Below, in pieces: positions 41,560 to 53,771 of a DNA stretch of 64,000 bases. The stretch spans positions 201,957,273-202,021,272 of the forward strand of contig JAUPFV010000002.1 in assembly GCA_036936605.1 (NCBI GenBank). The letters run 5' to 3'. A program made the position numbers and the translations under genes. The stretch is from Limnanthes douglasii subsp. nivea (lineage: Eukaryota > Streptophyta > Magnoliopsida > Brassicales > Limnanthaceae). Within the stretch, counting starts at the first letter, position 1, and every line of letters begins with the position of its first letter. The notes beneath the pieces were generated by a model, which was not told the DNA's origin, made no database searches, and saw only the letters and a list, made by a program, of their open reading frames with translations.

Positions 41560-42900
41560 CTATTTGATGAGGTCACTACTATCGAGCTACATGTCATTGG
41601 GCAAGTGGACGCCGGTGAAGTCGGTCATCGACACCACTAACCTGGCAGTTGCTCCCACAGTTCAACGATTGGTGTAGCAAATCAGAGAGATGTAATGAGA
41701 ACAACAAAGGGACGTCCAAGACCAGGTGGCTAGAGCGAACCTAGTAGAGATGAATGACTCCCTTCGCGCATTGACCGCTAAGGTACAAAGAGACATTTGT
41801 GGGAGGTAGCGATTTGGAGTAAAGGCAAGTCTGGCACACAAAAGAGACATGAATTCAACAATATCCTAGAAGCCAAGCCCCCGTGCAAGTTCGACCCCTT
41901 CCGAATGGAGGAATACGATGGCACATGAGACTCGGAGAGGCATTTGGAACAGTTCAGAAACATGATGATGGTTTTCAATCTAGAAGACATCATGCGCTGT
42001 CGAGCCCTCACCATGATACTCAAAGGTAATGTAATGGACTTGTTCAATGGTTTACCTAAAGGGTCTATATGTGATTTTGTAGGCCTCTATGGTGCGTTTA
42101 GAGACATGTTTGTTCATGATTTCAGGAGGAGGATCAAGAGGGTTGACAAGAGGGTCGACAAAGGTAAGAAACAATGGTTGTTCATGATTTCAGGGGGAGG
42201 AACCTTAACGAGTGATGACCAACAGTCCAGAATAAAGGGCTAAAGCCGATCACGAGGAGAATGGTCTCGAGGGTTCCTCTTACCATAATTACCGTGATCT
42301 AGTAGCTGACATCACCTTCAACAGTGCCGACCTGTGAGGAATGGTAACACCCCATGAGGATGATTTAACCGTTAATCAGAACATCAGATGATTAATAGTA
42401 ACCATGGTTCTAGTCAATGGAGGTAGCTCAACAAATATAATATTCAAGGCGAGCTACGACTGAATGTTGGAGGTTCCTCCATACCGGTTCACTCAACAGA
42501 TTTTAGTGGGATATGAAGGAAAGATGTCTCAGTGCGTAGGCGAGGTTGAATTAATGGTAAAGTTGGCCATGATGCTACTAAGGAGAAAGTCAAAACACTC
42601 TTTATGATTTCTAACGCCCCAGCTCGTACCGCGCTATCATTGGAAGACCATGAAAAATTGGATGAAAACTACTCCTTATATGTTCATGCAATGTATGAAG
42701 TATCTCGTCGGCAATTCTGCAAGTATCATAAAGGGGAGTCAGCGAACAGTTAGAACCGGTTACAAAGTGATCGTCGACCCCACTAAACCATTGTGATAGA
42801 AACTAACCGATGGTGAGGAGAAGTACTATGCAACAAACCCTACCATTTCTCTTGATCTGGTGGATGACCCTCGTAAAATTGATCTATCAATTAACTCTCC
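41560..42900 (+). pseudogene. Decayed Ty3/gypsy gag-protease (gypsy D)
   Basis: Gag domain at about 41900-42150 (FRMEEYDGT, SERHLEQFRNMMMVFNLEDI, then LFNGLPKGSICDFVGLYGAF). Protease region at about 42340-42720 (VTPHEDDLTV, VNGGSSTNIIFKASYD, where DTGSS has become NGGSS, then GKMSQCVGEVEL and YLVGNSASII). Several stops. The sequence is clearly different from the Tat gags, so this is another gypsy lineage. No RT follows; from about 43020 the sequence is copia-like. Confidence 0.78.
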
Positions 42901-43019
42901 TGAAAACACAAGCGACAAATTAGTGGCCGAGGGTCGCAGCCTATGAATAAGTAATAAGTTAAACCATTATTTTAGATGTTCATTACTAAATTTATTGCAA
43001 CAAAACTTGGATACTTTTA

Positions 43020-44195
43020 TTTGGAGTGTGAATGATGTGTCAAGGGTAAACCTAGATTGGTTATCCAGGGATTTAGACAAAGAGAAAGAATTTACTTCTT
43101 TGATACTTATGCTGAGGTTGTTAGGATTTCCACTATTAGATTGTTGATTGCACTTGTATTTGTATACAATCTTGTAATTCATCAAACGGATGTTAAAACT
43201 GCATTCTTGAATGGTAATTTGGTTGAGGAGATTTATATAAAACAACCGGAAGGGTTTTTCATGCTTGGTTGTGAAAACAAGGTATACAAGTTGAATTTTT
43301 TTTGTATGGTTTGAAACAAGCACCAAAAGATTGGCATAAAAAATTTGATAATGTGATATTGTCTAATGGATTTATTCTTAACCAAGCAGACAAGTGTGTA
43401 TATAACAAATTTGATAATTCTCGTAAAGGAGTTATGATTTGTCTATATGTGGATGATATGTTGATTTTTAGAACTGACCAAAATCATGTTGATGAAACGA
43501 AAAAATTCTTATCATCTAATTTTGAGATAAAAGATTTGGGGGAGCTGAAATGATTACTGGTACCAGAATCAAGCGAAAGAACAATAGTATATCGATTTCT
43601 CAATCTCACTATATTGAGAAGATATTGAATAAATTTAATTTTAAAGATTTTTCTCCGGTAAGCTCACTTATAGATCCTAGTCTTAAGCTTCTACCTAATA
43701 AAGTTACTGTTGTATCTCAACTTGAATACTCAACAGCCATCGGGTTCCTTATGTATGCCATGACTAGTACTAGGCCGGATATTGTTTTTTGCTGTTGGAA
43801 AAATTAGTAGGTATACTAGCAATCTTAGTTCACATCATTGGAAAACTTTAAATCGAGTATTCAAGTATTTGAAAGGAACCATGAATTAAGGTTTAAATTA
43901 TAATGGATTTCCTTCTGTACTTGAAGGATATTCAAATGCGAGTTACATTTCCAATACGGAAGATCATTCTTCCACAAGTGCATGGGTATTTCTACTTATG
44001 GGAGGTGTTATTTCTTGGGCATCTAAGAAACAAACTTGTATTACTGATTCAACAATGGAATCAGATTTTGTGGCATTAACAGCAACGAGTAAAGAAGTTG
44101 AATGGCGAAGGAATTTAATGTACGAAATTCCGTTGTGGCCCAAACCGGTATCACCTATATCTATCAGATGTGATAGTGAAGCTGGCTTGGCCAAT
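43020..44195 (+). pseudogene. Truncated Ty1/copia RT-RNase H fragment
   Basis: Reverse transcriptase in four open pieces: VIQGFRQRERIYFFDTYAEV, HQTDVKTAFLNGNLVEEIYI, CLYVDDMLIF (the YVDD catalytic box is intact), then ITGTRIKRKN and YSTAIGFLMYAMTSTRPDIV. RNase H follows: YLKGTMN, TDSTMESDFVALTATSKEV and RCDSEAGLANA at 44190, where identity stops abruptly. The 5' half (gag, integrase) is absent. Fewer mutations than copia A and B, so it is a younger or later-truncated piece. Confidence 0.88.
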
Positions 44196-44239
44196 GCGCG
44201 ACTTTTATGCGCGACTTTTCTATGTTCACTTTAGAAATT

Positions 44240-44512
44240 CGTGTTGATTTTGCTTAATCATTCACCTAGATTAAGCTAGAGACTTCTAGAATACTCCTAG
44301 TAGCCGCGTAGCGTACTATTTCACTCTGACATCTTACACGTGTCATCCTACTTTATACTAGGCAACCGTTTGTTGATTCACCTTTCAACCGATGGACGTG
44401 TCAACCTTTCCCCCCTCATTTTCTCACTTTATTCTCCCCTAGTTGTTCTATAAATATTCTCTCAACACCCATTTTCTCATCACACACAAACTCTAGTGAT
44501 AGAAAGAGAAAG
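44240..44512 (+). promoter_or_regulatory. Promoter-like region of the Tat-2 antisense ORF
   Basis: TACACGTGTCA (near 44335) is a G-box-type motif, and TCTATAAATATTC (near 44450) is a TATA box about 60 bp before the start-like codon, followed by a CT-rich leader. The layout mirrors the regions upstream of the Tat-1 and Tat-NA antisense ORFs. GTAGCCGCGTAG near 44297 may be a decayed polypurine tract. Confidence 0.5.
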
Positions 44513-47500
44513 GTGCCTCGTAAGTTTTTATTCCATCTCCACTTTCACCTAAAACCACCAATTTCTCCGATTCTTATTCATCTTCTCCAATTTTTATTCA
44601 TCTTGTTCATGCCAGCTGTGAATATATTTCTTCACTTTAGTTTACTAAAAAACCAAACCCCAATAAAAAACCTATCTTTCTCATCTAGGATTATTTCAAC
44701 ATTACTAAGAGGGCTACTGAATATCGAGAAACATGCGTGATCGATAATTAACCAAAGATTTCTACTCATACCACTATATATAGGGCCTTAAAACCTCATC
44801 AAAACTCCTCTATGAACCAAAATCAGTCTGATCTGATCCCTAAATCCTGCTCACAATAATCCCTTCAACAAACAAAAGAAAAATCACCTCGAAAACCCAT
44901 TCTTCCAACACTTCAACTCGTCCTTCAAGAAATCGTAAAGAAACACAAGAAAAATATTCTCATGAATCAACAAATAAATCTTATGCTAATACTCCAAACC
45001 CTCCTCGAAGCAATCGTAAAGAAACACCGAATTCATTCAGAAGCTCATTATTCCCAAAAGAGCCAACTTCATCGAAGAAGTGCACTCGTAGCAACAGAAG
45101 ATTCTGAGGAAATCAACACTTCACAAAACCTTGCATCTTCTCTTCCCTTAAAGGAGATGGTTGTGACCAATAATCACAAGCATCTCCTTTGGATATCAAC
45201 CAACAAACCATTATGGCTGCCCTTAATAATTTATAACTTGTTACCACCAGCACTTCCCCCCTTCAACTTCGAGAATAAGCCTCTGAGGAGAATGTTGAGT
45301 CAGACTCAAAGACAGAGACTGACTCTAACATTGAAAATACAGAAAGTGTTCCTCCCTTAGATTCCGAGGATAATCGCTTGAAAAAAACAAGCTCCAAAAA
45401 AAGATAAAAAGATCCACTCATCTTTCCCGAAGACATCGCTGCAAACCTGAGCGTAAATCTAAAGAAAGTCCTCCCCGAGTACCTTATTGCACATAAAAAT
45501 GTGCAATATGAATGCTACAGTCTGTCTGAGACAGAAATTCTAAAAACGCAATAGGGCCTTCCAGATAATGTAACGCTTCGGTTACCGGTAATGGGAGAGA
45601 CTCCACTCTCTTGTGGAGAAAATGAACTCGTGGTCTACCCCGATATCATAAACTAGGGTCTTCGATTTCTATTGGAATCAATGATAGTACAATAATTTTA
45701 GATTATTGACTTGTGTCTGACGCAATCAAGCCCAAACTTATGGTTCACACTCTTATCCAGCACAATAGCTTCACGACTTGGCTAAATACCCCTCACAATC
45801 AAACAATTCATCGCGCTGAATGACATTTCCGAAAATCCGGTGATACCCTTCTACTATCTCACACTCGGAGATTCTTTCAAGTTGATTGGTGATCTCATAG
45901 AAGCTGATTTTTTTTGAAGTATGATTTTGTTTATCTCTAAAACCGGGGAAAAATGGGAGAGAAATTTCCAATGAGAACTCTTCGAGACTAAACCTTAAGT
46001 GGAAAAGTACCAGTAAGTAATAAAACCACCTTTTCATTTTCTTGAACTATAATTGTGTTTCAAATCTTTTATGTGTTATTGTTCTATGTCGAAATTTTAA
46101 GGCAACATCAAATCCACCAAGCTGCTGCTAAATACACTTGTCCAAACTTTCTGAGTGGACAGAAAAAGTATGGTGCAATGAATTCCACAGTTCATTCATG
46201 CCTCTGAATTTTGTTAATAGTCATCTATTGAGGTTCTCTCTGGATTGTGTCATCCCAACTGACGAACTAAGGGAGCTCCAAATTCTGGAGATGTCGTGAA
46301 AAGGCTAGCATTTCTTGACGCACACATCATATTACCCGTCCGGAATAGATCGTAGAGCCACTTTCCTCCCATGAAAAATAAGAAAAAAGCGCAAGCTAGC
46401 TCATCCATAGATCTAAAGCCAAAGAAAACTCAAAGGAAAACAAAAAACGAAAACTAGTGATACTAACCCCTCAAACACTAAAGAAGGAGCTCCAACTGAG
46501 CCTTTAAGAAAAAAAAAACTATCGCTTCGAAGAAAAGGAAAGTTCTTCAAAAACCGCTCTAATAGTTGTCACGAAGAATATTATTACGTGCCTCCTCAAA
46601 ATCCAATCCCTCATATTGAAGAGATAGAAAAAAAAAGTTGTTGAAATAGACAACGAAGGAGCAAAGAATATATTTAGAAAGGATGTTATTAATAATGATG
46701 AAATCCAATATATTTGCAGGTACATGGACCCTCAAATTCAACAAATCCAAAACTACATATCAAAAATCGTTCATCAAATTACAAAAGCTAATTTGCCACA
46801 GAATTTAATATCCAATCCTCCTTAGGTATCTTTCTCAACAAAACTTGCTATATATGTTAATTATCCTCCTCATCATGTCGGGGAACCTTCCGAGGAAGTA
46901 TTAAATATACTTTGACCTTTCACTAGCCTCGAAGATACAATCAAACAACTATGTGAAGAGGTCAAATCGGCGCAAAGTAAATCGGAGAATCTTGCAAATG
47001 ACGTGATCTGGTGGAAAAATAAACATGATTATAGTAAGAGGTTAAGAGAATTTTGCAACTAAAACCTCCTCAAACAATTCCAAGCCTTCCAAGCGGACAT
47101 ATCAGAATTTTTCAAGAGAGTCAACAAAATCAAACCCTTTTCGGTTGTGACTAATGATCAAGAAAAAGAAAAATTGAAACCTACGTATCAAACTGAACTG
47201 GACGAGCTCAAGGAAAAACATGAGGTTGAGCTAGGTGAGGAACGTACAAAGTACTCATCTCTAAATGAGTTGTTTGATAAAAAAGAGGAAGAAAGGAAAA
47301 AAGCACTTGCAGATTTGGAATCGTTTAAAACAAAATCTGAGGAAGAAAAACATCTTTCCATCAAAGCTACAGTGGACCAAAGCGGAAACGATAGCCTTGT
47401 TTTTATCAAAACAACTGAATAACATACAAGGATCTCTCCCCTTAGTGTAATTCATGGAGTGTTTCTGAGGGAAAATTTATCAAAATTTTGGAATTTAATT

Positions 47501-47657
47501 CCAATAGAACAACGCACTGGAGAGGCTTCGGTGACTGTTCCAAATAAAATAATCCTAAAAAATTAAATCTGAGGATGATAACGATGCCTCAGAACAAAAA
47601 GGGAGCTCCGCAGACAGAAGCTCAGATAATGCTCTCAATGATGGCGAAGATAACTAG
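44513..47657 (+). pseudogene. Tat-2 antisense ORF with PF04195-like domain
   Basis: Tat-2 lies on the minus strand, so this plus-strand ORF is its antisense gene. The start codon of MPRK has become GTG (44513). A Ser/Thr/Glu-rich N-terminal part follows. The PF04195-like domain lies at about 45540-45830 (LPDNVTLRLPVMGETPL, VVYPDIIN*GLRF, SPNLWFTLL) with a continuation to about 46040 (PFYYLTLGDSFKLIGDLIEA, FISKTGEKWERNF). A coiled coil lies at 47147-47422 (DELKEKHEVELGEERTKY). The end is FHGVFLRENLSKFWNLIP and an acidic tail to a stop at 47655-47657. Many stops; non-functional. Domain order is identical to the 36-39 kb copy. Confidence 0.8.
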
Positions 47658-47959
47658 ATAAGGGTATTCTATTTAGATGTTTTTTGTTGAACCACTGATG
47701 TTCGTGGTGGTTATTGTTATCTTGTTATTATTTGTTATATTTTGTTGTTAGTGGTATTAGTGTACACTATGTTAAGTGAGTGTTGACATTTGTGGGTGCT
47801 TAAACATGTATCACTAATATTAACTTTTCGTTTGGTTGAAGAAATGCCAAGTATCACCACCTTCTTTTGTTTATCATCTCTTGCAATCAAAATCACTTTA
47901 TCAAATGTTTATCTCCTCGAATTCCATATTGCGTGTTTTAACATATTGAACCATGCTCT
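47658..47959. other. Tat-2 spacer between antisense ORF and repeats
   Basis: AT-rich non-coding DNA after the antisense ORF stop. Includes the low-complexity GTTATTGTTATCTTGTTATT. Nothing else seen. Confidence 0.5.
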
Positions 47960-48335
47960 TAAATAGATGTCAACACTTAGAATTTTTATCACCACTCAAA
48001 CTCGTTGTTCGAACTAATACTTTAGTGGACGTAAGCACTTTGAATAACATCACCACTAAAGTTAAGACTTCGTAGAATACTTTAAATAGATGATAACACT
48101 TTAAATAATATTATCACTCAAATTGGAACTTTGATAATATCACCACTTAAATTGGTACTTCGAACAATGCTTTAAATTGATGTTAGCACTGCGAATAATA
48201 TCGCCACTCAAATTGGCACTTCGAACAATGATTTAAATGGACATCAGCACTTCGAATAATATCACCACTCAAATTGTCACTTCAAACAATGATTTAAATG
48301 GACGTTAGCACTTCGAATAATATTTTTATAGATTA
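47960..48335. repeat. 61-bp tandem repeat in the Tat-2 spacer
   Basis: About six units. The best-preserved start GCACTTCGAATAATATCACC or close variants at 48186, 48247 and 48308, exactly 61 bp apart; earlier units are more diverged and slightly different in length. Tandem repeats in the spacer beside the extra ORF are common in Tat-lineage elements. Confidence 0.8.
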
Positions 48336-48539
48336 CCCCAAAAATGATATGTCTTTCTGTAACACTCAAAATAACTTAAAACGTTACTAAAAGCGAATGT
48401 TGAAAAGAAAAATAACTTCATTTATAACTGCGAATGTGGATGTGGCACCTCATTAAAACCTTCCCGAGCCACCAAGAGAGGAAACAGTATGCCACTTGTA
48501 CAAGTTATACAAATAGTAAAACTATAATATCATAAAAGT

Positions 48540-49357
48540 AAAAAAATTAAAAATTACTCCCAATATAACTTCAAATGCTCAATGTTCGATGGATGTTGTA
48601 AAAATCTACCTTTTTTTTATCTTGGAAGCGATACATACCTGGTTTAATTCATTATATCCTTGAATAAGGACCTTCCCAGTTCCGATCCATTTTCGATCCA
48701 TTTTCCTAGCTTCTTATCCTTTGTATGCAAGAATACTTTCCTAGCCTATTATCCTTGATATTGAGTTGAATTCAGATATACTTTAACCCTCTTTTTTCAT
48801 TTAAATCAAGCTCTATTCTTCTTGTCTCTACATTTGCATCCTCGGAATAATAAAGTATCATGTAAGATGGTAAAGTTGATTCTGAAGGGCTCACAACATC
48901 CATTCCATACACTAAGGTAAAAAGAGTTTCCTGAGTAGCTTCTCTAGGTGTTGTTCTATAAGCCCATAATACCTATTTTAAATAAGTAGGTCATTTTCCA
49001 GCAGCACCTGTCAAATTTTTCTTTAACATTTATAAAATAGACTTGTTGGTTACTTCCACATGTCCATTTTCTTGCGGATGAAAAAGTGTTGAAATCCACT
49101 GTATAATTCCCCTCGAATTGCAGAAAGAAGTCATTTTTCTATTGTTAAACTAAGGACCATTATCCGTAGTGATCTTCTGATGAACTCCAAAATGACACCA
49201 AATATTATTAACCATAAACTTCATAACATCTTTAGCTCTTATACCTGAAAATGGGTCAACCTTAGCCCATTTGAAAAATAATCTACTGCCATAATAATTG
49301 TTTGTCATCCTCCCAACTACAAATTCGTCTCTAACTGAACCATTTTTGCCCAGCAAA
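48540..49357 (-). pseudogene. Tat-2 integrase, heavily decayed
   Basis: Minus strand. The conserved core remains at 49150-49357 (FFKWAKVDPFSGIRAKDVMK, then CHFGVHQKITTDNGP, the second catalytic Asp region). Lower positions hold traces of the C-terminal part, including KARKVFLHTKDKKLG-like sequence near 48710. The zinc-binding N terminus is missing; the RNase H ends at about 49320 and joins the core directly, so there is an internal deletion. Confidence 0.8.
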
Positions 49358-49900
49358 TACTTGCAAGCCTTAAACCGGCTAAAGCAACCTCGTACTCAGC
49401 TTCGTTATTTGAAGCGTGAGATCCAAATCGAATGGCCTGATACATAGCTTCTCCAGAAGGGGTAATCAATCTTACCATTACACTTGATCCTAATATGCTA
49501 GAACCACTATTTGTTCGAACCACCCATGTTGAATCTACTGGAAACAATTTGTTAATAATTTCCTCATCAGATCGACTTAAGTAAAATTCAACCAAAATAT
49601 CTGCTAGAGCCTTAGCCTTAATAGTTGTTCGAAGATAAAAACTTATATCAAAATCCCCCAACTCAACTGACCATTTAATCATTGTACCAGGTCGTTGTAA
49701 TACATTTTTTTAATGGAAAAGAGGTTCGAACAATAATAATATGAACTTGAAAATAAGAGCGCACATTTCTAGCAGACACTATCAAGGCCAGATCCAACTT
49801 CTCAGGCCTTAAGTATCTTTTTCTGATGTTAATAAACTTTTTCTCACATAATAAAGTGGCCTGGAAGCTACACTTTCTTACCTTATTAACATAACCTTCG
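49317..49900 (-). pseudogene. Tat-2 tandem RNase H domains
   Basis: The first RNase H end (KWSVELGDFDISFYLRTTIK) is followed by the second domain, STWVVRTNSGSSILGSSVMV and ASNNEAEYEVALAGLRLA. The catalytic TDGGSS of Tat-1 reads TNSGSS here. Same dual-RNase-H layout as Tat-1. The first domain upstream (to about 49900) is broken by stops. Confidence 0.82.
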
Positions 49901-49989
49901 CAGCAAAATCCGAGACCGCTACATACAAGAATAATTGTTCTTCTATTCGAGGTTTGGATAAAATTTTAGGTGATAAAAAATGCTCTTTA

Positions 49990-51020
49990 ATCTTCGAAAA
50001 CGCCACTTCACATTCTGGTGTCCGCATAAATTCCTTTGGTCGACACAAAACTTGGAATAAAGGAGCACACTTAGCAGAAAATCAAGAGATAAATCTATTA
50101 AGAGCAACCAAGCTCCCTATCAAAATTTGCACTTCTTTTATCGTCTGAGGTGAAGTCATTGATACCAAAGATTTTAATTGATCTGGATCGTCTTATATAT
50201 CATTTTCACTTCTGATATATCACAAAAACTTGCATGACCTTACACCAAAGGTGCATTTTTTCAGATTTAGCTTTAATTGAATAGTTTTTAGATTAAAAAA
50301 CATTTCTTCCAAATCTTGTAAGTGTTCACCATATGTTGAACTTTTGACAAGCATATCATAAATATAAACTTCAATGTTCCTCCCAATTTGAGAAGCAAAA
50401 GCTTTATTTACCAATCTTTGATATGTTGCTCCAATATTTTTAAGACTAAATGGCATAACCTGATAACAATGCAATCCTCGATCAATAATAAACGTAGTAC
50501 TATCTTGATCCTTCAGACTCATCTGCATCTCATAATAACCCGCAAATGCATCCATGAAAGAAAAGGTTGAATTCCCTGACGTTAAATCAACAAGTTGACC
50601 AATTCTTGGGACTGAAAATGGGATCTTTAGGACATGTCCTGTTTAAATCCGTAAAATCAACACACATTCTCTATTTTTCATTCTTCTTTTTTACTAACAC
50701 AAGATTTTCAGTCCATACTGGGTACTGCACCTCCCTATATGTCCGACCCTGGATAAACGATCCACTTCTGCCACAATTACCTCAGATTTTTCTATAGAGA
50801 AAGCTTGCCTCCTTTGAATAATAGGTATGATTAAAGCCAGACTATGACATATCACCTCGGATAGAACCCCTACTACATCCTCATTTTCCAAGCAAAAACA
50901 TCCATATTATCAGACAAAAACTGTAATAATTGGTAGCGCAAAGTAGGTGATAGTAATGTCCATATTTGAAAAGATTTGTCATTTAAAAACCTATAATCCT
51001 CGACAATTTATCCCACTACT
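49990..51020 (-). pseudogene. Tat-2 reverse transcriptase
   Basis: Clear RT block at 50220-50555 on the minus strand: MDAFAGYYEMQMSLKDQDST, GLHCYQVMPFSLKNIGATYQ, then VYIYDMLVKS where YIDD has become YIYD, which removes a catalytic Asp. Upstream parts near 50560-50900 (PIIQRRQAFSIEKSEVIV, DRLSRVGHI) are frame-broken. The thumb region near 50000-50200 is partly present. Confidence 0.85.
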
Positions 51021-51890
51021 AAAGGACCTGGGGTTTCTCTCGGATCATCCACACCTTCCTCATCCAAAGTCAACCCCTTTAGTTACTAAATAATAATTTG
51101 ATCACTAGAAATAGCCTTTTTAGAATGCAATGTTGGTGCATAACATTCTCTTGCCACTGATTGATCACTTTGAACTACTCCAGCACGATCACCAATTACA
51201 TATTTCAAACACTGATGAACAATTGATACGAAAACATACATCCTCGACAACCAAGACCTCCCAAGTACTACATTGTAGTTGGTCGGACATTCCACTACCA
51301 TAAACAAGACTTGAAATGTTTTCCTGAAATAACCTATTCCCAAGAAAACCTCTTCTTCAAATTCTCCGATTACTTGCGTAGTTACCCATGTGAAACCAAT
51401 TATAGTGCGCTCATATTGGATAATTGCAGGTGTATTACGTATTTTATCATGCGTTGATTTTAACAACACATTTGTTGAGCTCTATGTATCAATTAATATT
51501 CTTCAAATCTATGTTCATGCTATTTCAACACCGATCACCACTACATATTCACGGGGTCCAGCTATATATCTCAAATCACCATCGTCAAACAAAATAAAAG
51601 GTGTGATATTCCTCCCATATAGATGGGTAGATATTTTAACTTCTATTTTGATTTGCCAAACTTACGACATGTCTTTTTCTTGAGCTATTTGTATTTCCAG
51701 TCATTTTATCTCCCCTAAAGATGGCTAAATTCTCAAAATATTCATACAAATTGAAAATCCTTCCTTGCACTATTGTCTTATTCACAACCATAACAAATGT
51801 CCAATCTGTATATGTATCCAAATATTCTGAAGCCGCATTAAAGTTTTCTTGTTTTTCTAACTTCGAATCCACAATCATTAGAGTATTTTC
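51021..51890 (-). pseudogene. Tat-2 aspartic protease region
   Basis: Minus strand. Linker LEKQENFNAASEYLDTYTDW and YEYFENLAIFRGDKMTGNT (51690-51878), then the active site RILIDT*SSTNVLLKS with a stop in place of Gly near 51490. Then TIIGFTWVTTQVIGEFEEEV and YNVVLGRSWLSRMYVF. Same domain order as at 27.8-28.5 kb. Confidence 0.84.
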
Positions 51891-53560
51891 TGGTTTTCAT
51901 GATGTACCCACATTATGTTGTGTAGACTTGTTTGGATAAACCGGCCATTATTATGTCCTCTAACAAAGGTTGTTAATTTACCATTTTCTATCAAAATTTG
52001 GATCTATTTATTCAATCATATGCAATTCGTAATGGCATGCCCAATGTCATTATGGTTACCACATTATGTTGATTATTAGCTATTTCAAAGATGGTTTCCA
52101 CGTTCTCAGTTAACTCTGCAAAATATTGTGGTTGTATCCACTGATTAGGCCTCACCCGAGGAGGTTGATAACTAGCTAGTTGAGAATGTGCTCTTTCTGT
52201 TCGAGGAGGGAGACTAGTATTCGTCCTCGGTCGAGACGGTCCCTGGGAATTCAAAGTTCTCATGTAATTTCATTGGTCAGTAATTACATGCCCCAAATTT
52301 ATTTGAGTGGAACTTGATCCACCTGGAACTCTTGTTGACTCCTTCGCCTTAACTTGTTCATCAACTTGAGTCATTAATGATCTATATGTCAATGTTCTTC
52401 TCCTTGTAGTCTCATTTGCTAAATCTTCTAGATTAAAACTTTGCCTAAAAGTTGTCATGACAATAAGCTCCTCACAATCTTCCAACTCTATTTTCGTTAA
52501 CACAAATCATCCAGTATAATCTTTCAACATTTGCCTTATTGTCTGTTTGTATTGTATTATTGTATCACTATTAGCTCGCATTTCTTTGCTCCCTACAAAT
52601 TTCCTTCGAAATGCAGTGTAAAAATCCTAAAGTTGGTTATAGATCCTATTGGAATTCTATTATACCACTTTAGGGAAATGGCTTTAAAATTTTACAAAAA
52701 TGCTTTATAGACCAATCTATCATCATCGATCACGCTCTATAGACCAAAAATGCTCTATAGACCAATGCTCTCTAAATTCATCATATAATTATTAAACTGC
52801 TCAAGATGATCATCGGGATCCTATTAGAACATTTTCCTTAGCTGCTTATCGTAATAACCGAGCTTGACAGATTTCATTATTTCGCATCTGACCATGGCGA
52901 CCTCTGCTCTGTAAAGTCCTGAATTTATTCATGTTTGATAATGACTCTTATTCGGCTTCAATTTCATCTCTGCTTATGGTAATAAGCGATGTCTTGTGCT
53001 CAATTTACTTATTGGTGAAACGAGCCTCGATCACGCTCTCTTGGTTGTTTTGTTCAGCTCCTGCTCCGGCATTCTTAGTAAGATGACCGATAATTTTGTT
53101 GTTAGGGCCGCAGCCTAGTTGTCAGTAATAGGTTTGTTGAACTACTTGCATATTTCCTTGTCACGAAGTCGAGGCCCCTCGGTTTGACCTCAATCTTTAT
53201 ATTTAGTTGTACATTTTATTGACATCTTTCCGAGTGATCTTGATGGTTATATTATCGACCTTATCATTTTTTCTCTTCAACTTGTCGTACCTCAGATTCT
53301 AGCCTTCCAAATTGGATTTGTTGCTCTCTTCGAACAAACTCATCGTTCAAACAGTTATCTTTTCTAATAACTGATTCATTCGATTCTTTATATCAGATTG
53401 ATCATGTTGTTCTATATTATGACTATCACCTCGATTCTCTTCTCTACGTAAACCTGACTCTAGCGCGTCGTTCTCCACTCATTATGGAATCCGCACTGAT
53501 TTATGGTTCCATTATGATTTCAATTAGTAATTTCACTCGTGAATTTAACAGTTTTGAATT
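51891..53560 (-). pseudogene. Tat-2 gag, decayed
   Basis: Minus-strand pieces: PRTNTSLPPRTERAHSQLAS and PNQWIQPQYFAELTENVETI (52012-52263), CEELIVMTTFRQSFNLEDLA and NETTRRRTLTYRSLMTQVDE (52270-52503). The central gag domain is at about 52510-52850 and an acidic N-terminal part reaches about 53500. Multiple stops and frameshifts. Plus-strand shadows here are not genes. Confidence 0.8.
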
Positions 53561-53574
53561 TGCTATTTGGAAAC

Positions 53575-53593
53575 CTATCACTATGGTCGCCAA
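53575..53593 (-). promoter_or_regulatory. Tat-2 primer binding site
   Basis: On the minus strand TTGGCGACCATAGTGATAG directly follows the LTR end. It resembles the Tat-1 and gypsy D sites, supporting the minus orientation of Tat-2. Confidence 0.7.
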
Positions 53594-53771
53594 TGTTAAG
53601 TATTATACTTTTTGTGTAAACATCAAATAATATAAGTCATTTTATAATATAAGCAATTCTAGAAATAGAAAGTAATGTTATGACTTTATAGAGAGAAACA
53701 TTTTAAGATGAGTTGTAAAGTGTCGATGATCCTTTATTTCATGATATAGGATAAGGGGTGAATAACTGAAT
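53594..53771 (-). repeat. Tat-2 5' LTR, inner part
   Basis: Starts TGTTAAGTATTATAC on the plus strand, i.e. the LTR ends ...ACTTAACA on the minus strand next to the primer site. It is interrupted at 53771 by a Mutator-like element. The outer part to the right of 54950 was not delimited, and the matching 3' LTR expected near 44.2 kb was not found, so Tat-2 is probably truncated there. Confidence 0.6.
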
